A stretch of 64,000 nucleotides of DNA from Thermoguttaceae bacterium. GTDB taxonomy: Bacteria > Planctomycetota > Planctomycetia > Pirellulales > Thermoguttaceae. The first letter of the stretch is position 1, and each line of letters opens with the position of its first letter. The stretch lies in the NCBI GenBank assembly GCA_017407125.1, contig JAFQXE010000003.1, positions 1-64,000 of the forward strand, in the 5' to 3' direction. Below are positions 62,037 to 64,000 of the stretch, in pieces. The notes under the pieces were generated by a model that saw only the letters and a list, made by a program, of their open reading frames with translations, had not been told where the DNA came from and made no database searches. The translations under genes were made by a program, and so were the position numbers.

Positions 62037-63515
62037 ATGCCTGTTACACGTAAAGAACGCGGAGATTGGCAGACCCCGGCTGAATTGGCTCAAGGCGTCT
62101 GCCGTCTGACGCGAAAGTTTATCGACCCTGACGCGATTCTCGAACCGAATTGCGGTCAGGGCGCTTTTGTTCTTGCCGCCGCCAAGGCGTTTCCTGATGC
62201 CAAACGCATCTGGGCGGGCGACGTCAACGCTCAATACGTTCAAAACGTTAAGAAAATCAACGACAGTCGCGTTGTCGTTCAGAAGGCAAACTTCTTTTCC
62301 GGTCGCTGGAAACAGGTCTTGAATTCCCAGAGCGGATCGATTTTGATTATCGGCAATCCGCCGTGGGTTACGAATTCGGAACTCGCCCGATTGAACTCCG
62401 GCAACGTCCCCAAAAAGGAGAACGCCGAGAATCTTGTCGGCATAGACGCTCTGACGGGAAAAAGCAACTTCGACGTTTCCGAATGGATGATGGTTGAAGA
62501 GGTCAAGGCGTTACAGGGTCGCAACGGCGTTTTAGCCATGCTTTGCAAGACGTCCGTCGCCAGAAAGGTTCTCCGGTATATCTGGAAAAACGCGCTGACG
62601 TACGCCTCTGCCAGCATTTACAAAATCGACGCCAAACGTTTTTTTGACGTTTCCGTCGAGGCGTGTTTACTGTTGATTCAATTCAAACCGGAAACGGACG
62701 CGACCCTCGCGCCTTGCCCGGTTTACGACTCTTTAGAAAGCGATCAGCCCAGCCAGAGCGTCGCGCTGAGAAACGAGACCTTGGTCAACGACGCAGCGTT
62801 TACAGACGCGTTCCCGGAACTGTTTCAGCTGAATGCGTCACAACCGCAATGGCGTTCCGGCGTCAAACATGACTGCTCTAAAGTGTTGGAATTGACCCGG
62901 ATTGACGGCGACGTTTATCTCAACAAACTGGGAGAACAGACGACTCTGGAACCGCTGTGCGTTTATCCGCTGCTGAAAAGTTCAGACGTCGCCAACGGGC
63001 GCGTTGAGCCGCCGATTTGCCGGTTTCTGCTCGTTCCCCAAACGCGCGTTGGACAGAGCGTTGAGCGTCTTCAGCATGACGCCCCGCTGACGTGGACGTA
63101 CTTGCAGAATCATCTCGACTATTTCCAGAACCGGAAAAGCGCTGTCTATAGCAAGCAGACGCCGTTTTCCATTTTTGGCGTGGGGAATTACGCCTTTACG
63201 CCGTGGAAGGTCGCGATTTCCGGGCTGTACCGGACGCTGTCCTTTCAGATAGTCAAACCGCAGAATGGACGCCCCGTTGTCTTTGACGACACATGTTACT
63301 TTCTGCCGTGTCAGACGAAACGTCAGGCAGAGTTGGCCAAACAGATTCTGGATTCCCCGATAGCCGTCCAAACGATTAACGCCCTAGTTTTCTGGGATTC
63401 CAAACGACCGATTAAATGCGAGGCGTTAAATCGGCTCAATCTGCTGGAACTGGCGAAACGGCTGGGATTGGAAACGCAGTATCGGGAGCTCTTCAAACAT
63501 TCCGGGACAAAATAA
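62037..63515 (+). CDS. N6-adenine DNA methyltransferase, orphan
   Basis: The 492-aa protein has SAM motif I-like LEPNCGQGAFVLAAA (about 39-53) and the catalytic NPPW (about 106-109, IIGNPPWVTNSEL) of gamma-type N6-adenine methyltransferases. A target-recognition-like C-terminal half follows (SVYSKQTPFSIFGVGNYAF-like segment, LSFQIVKPQNGRPVVFDD). The layout resembles type II or IIG methylases, but no nuclease domain or restriction gene is seen here. It could be a solo methylase or part of a broken system. The ATG follows a CCCTANT heptamer array with no Shine-Dalgarno. Confidence 0.85.
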   Translation: MPVTRKERGDWQTPAELAQGVCRLTRKFIDPDAILEPNCGQGAFVLAAAKAFPDAKRIWAGDVNAQYVQNVKKINDSRVVVQKANFFSGRWKQVLNSQSGSILIIGNPPWVTNSELARLNSGNVPKKENAENLVGIDALTGKSNFDVSEWMMVEEVKALQGRNGVLAMLCKTSVARKVLRYIWKNALTYASASIYKIDAKRFFDVSVEACLLLIQFKPETDATLAPCPVYDSLESDQPSQSVALRNETLVNDAAFTDAFPELFQLNASQPQWRSGVKHDCSKVLELTRIDGDVYLNKLGEQTTLEPLCVYPLLKSSDVANGRVEPPICRFLLVPQTRVGQSVERLQHDAPLTWTYLQNHLDYFQNRKSAVYSKQTPFSIFGVGNYAFTPWKVAISGLYRTLSFQIVKPQNGRPVVFDDTCYFLPCQTKRQAELAKQILDSPIAVQTINALVFWDSKRPIKCEALNRLNLLELAKRLGLETQYRELFKHSGTK

Positions 63516-63530
63516 ATTTCTTTTTCTCCG

Positions 63531-64000
63531 CTACCCTTTCCAGAATCCGGGGTACAGGAACACGATGAGAGTGAAAATCTCCAGACGTCCCATGAGCATC
63601 AAGACGATAAACAGTATTTTCGCCGGTGCGTGGAAGAGTCCGAAATTCCCGGAGGCGGTTATTCCAAACGACGGTCCAACGCAGTTGAGCGACGTCGCGA
63701 CCGCAGTGATGCTGTCGAACATCTGATCGTTGGCGCTGAAATCGTTGTTCGTCCAGGTCGACGCCGGTTCAATAGCCAGCAGCAGGACGCATGCCGCGAC
63801 AAAGATCATGGCGTACAAGGCGAAGTACGTCAAAACGCTGCGGCGCATTTCGTCGGAATCGTCAACGGGCTTACCCTGAATTTGTAGGACACGGACTATT
63901 TTGGGACGAAAGACGCGTTCCACTTCTATCCGCAGCGTTTTCCACAGGACAATAAGACGCATCAATTTCAAACCGCAGGTTGTACTGCCGACGCAGCCCC
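63531..64000 (-). CDS. TrkH/KtrB-type potassium transporter, C-terminal part (cut by window)
   Basis: The reading frame runs to the right edge. It includes CVGSTTCGLKLMRLIVLW, which fits the selectivity-filter turn of TrkH/KtrB (usually GSTxGGxK). After it come a basic cytosolic stretch (RIEVERVFRPKIVRVLQIQG), a TM helix (YFALYAMIFVAACVLLLAI), the fourth pore segment (FDSITAVATSLNCVGPSFG) and the closing GRLEIFTLIVFLYPGFWK, a TrkH hallmark. TrkH moves K+ with a TrkA regulator. The stop lies 15 bp after the convergent methyltransferase gene. The N-terminal part is outside the window. Confidence 0.9.
   Translation of the reverse strand, partial: GCVGSTTCGLKLMRLIVLWKTLRIEVERVFRPKIVRVLQIQGKPVDDSDEMRRSVLTYFALYAMIFVAACVLLLAIEPASTWTNNDFSANDQMFDSITAVATSLNCVGPSFGITASGNFGLFHAPAKILFIVLMLMGRLEIFTLIVFLYPGFWKG

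Overview
The window most likely comes from a Planctomycetota chromosome of roughly 50% G+C. The supporting signs are an EF-G of the AHIDSGKTT (mitochondrial EF-G1-like) type, ThuA and Gfo/Idh/MocA proteins with Tat signals, secreted hypothetical proteins, a 56-aa basic protein of a type I associate with planctomycetes, and housekeeping genes scattered away from their usual operon partners. This is inference from gene content; no rRNA gene is present. I see no CRISPR array, IS transposase, prophage or integrase.

Layout. 1-5.8 kb: edge-cut SUKH protein, sugar isomerase, GxxExxY protein, panD, thpR, YugP-type protease, ThuA protein. 6-8 kb: a secreted protein of unknown function between inverted repeats. 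8.4-18 kb: fusA, small lipoprotein, TolC-like lipoprotein, argJ, galT, MacB-type permease. 18.5-31.9 kb: MABP-like secreted protein, Tat metallophosphoesterase, proC, an orphan response regulator, an LsrF-like aldolase, MoxR ATPase, a homocysteine methyltransferase/MTHFR fusion, an amidotransferase-fold protein without its cysteine, and TatD. 31.9-36.5 kb: tRNA-Leu(UAG), frr, pyrH, ABC ATPase and membrane fusion protein. 36.9-50.9 kb: metallopeptidase-like protein, der, csrA with a PH-domain membrane protein, scpB with a very acidic tail, VWA protein, CPBP protease, hrpA, 56-aa protein. 51.8-64 kb: Sel1 lipoprotein, Gfo/Idh/MocA oxidoreductase, a low-G+C hypothetical, an M14 carboxypeptidase pair, GNAT, eno, an orphan N6-adenine methyltransferase and the end of a TrkH-type K+ transporter.

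The outstanding feature is the intergenic DNA. Almost every junction holds one of two kinds of repeat. The first is arrays of 7-bp units in at least eight different words (AGCTANN, CCCTANT, GCCTANT, GGAGTGA, TAATTGC, TTACCAC, ACGTAAT and GGAATTN types). Several are built as two inverted arms around a shared GCGCAAGCGC-like core, and they often touch a stop or start codon. The second is mosaics of perfect mini-hairpins with 3-4-nt loops. One ~140-bp mosaic occurs three and a half times, and its stems change in a compensatory way, which suggests a structured RNA or a structure-dependent mobile element. Four gene units are bracketed by inverted copies of such repeats. I consider this the best candidate here for an undescribed system.
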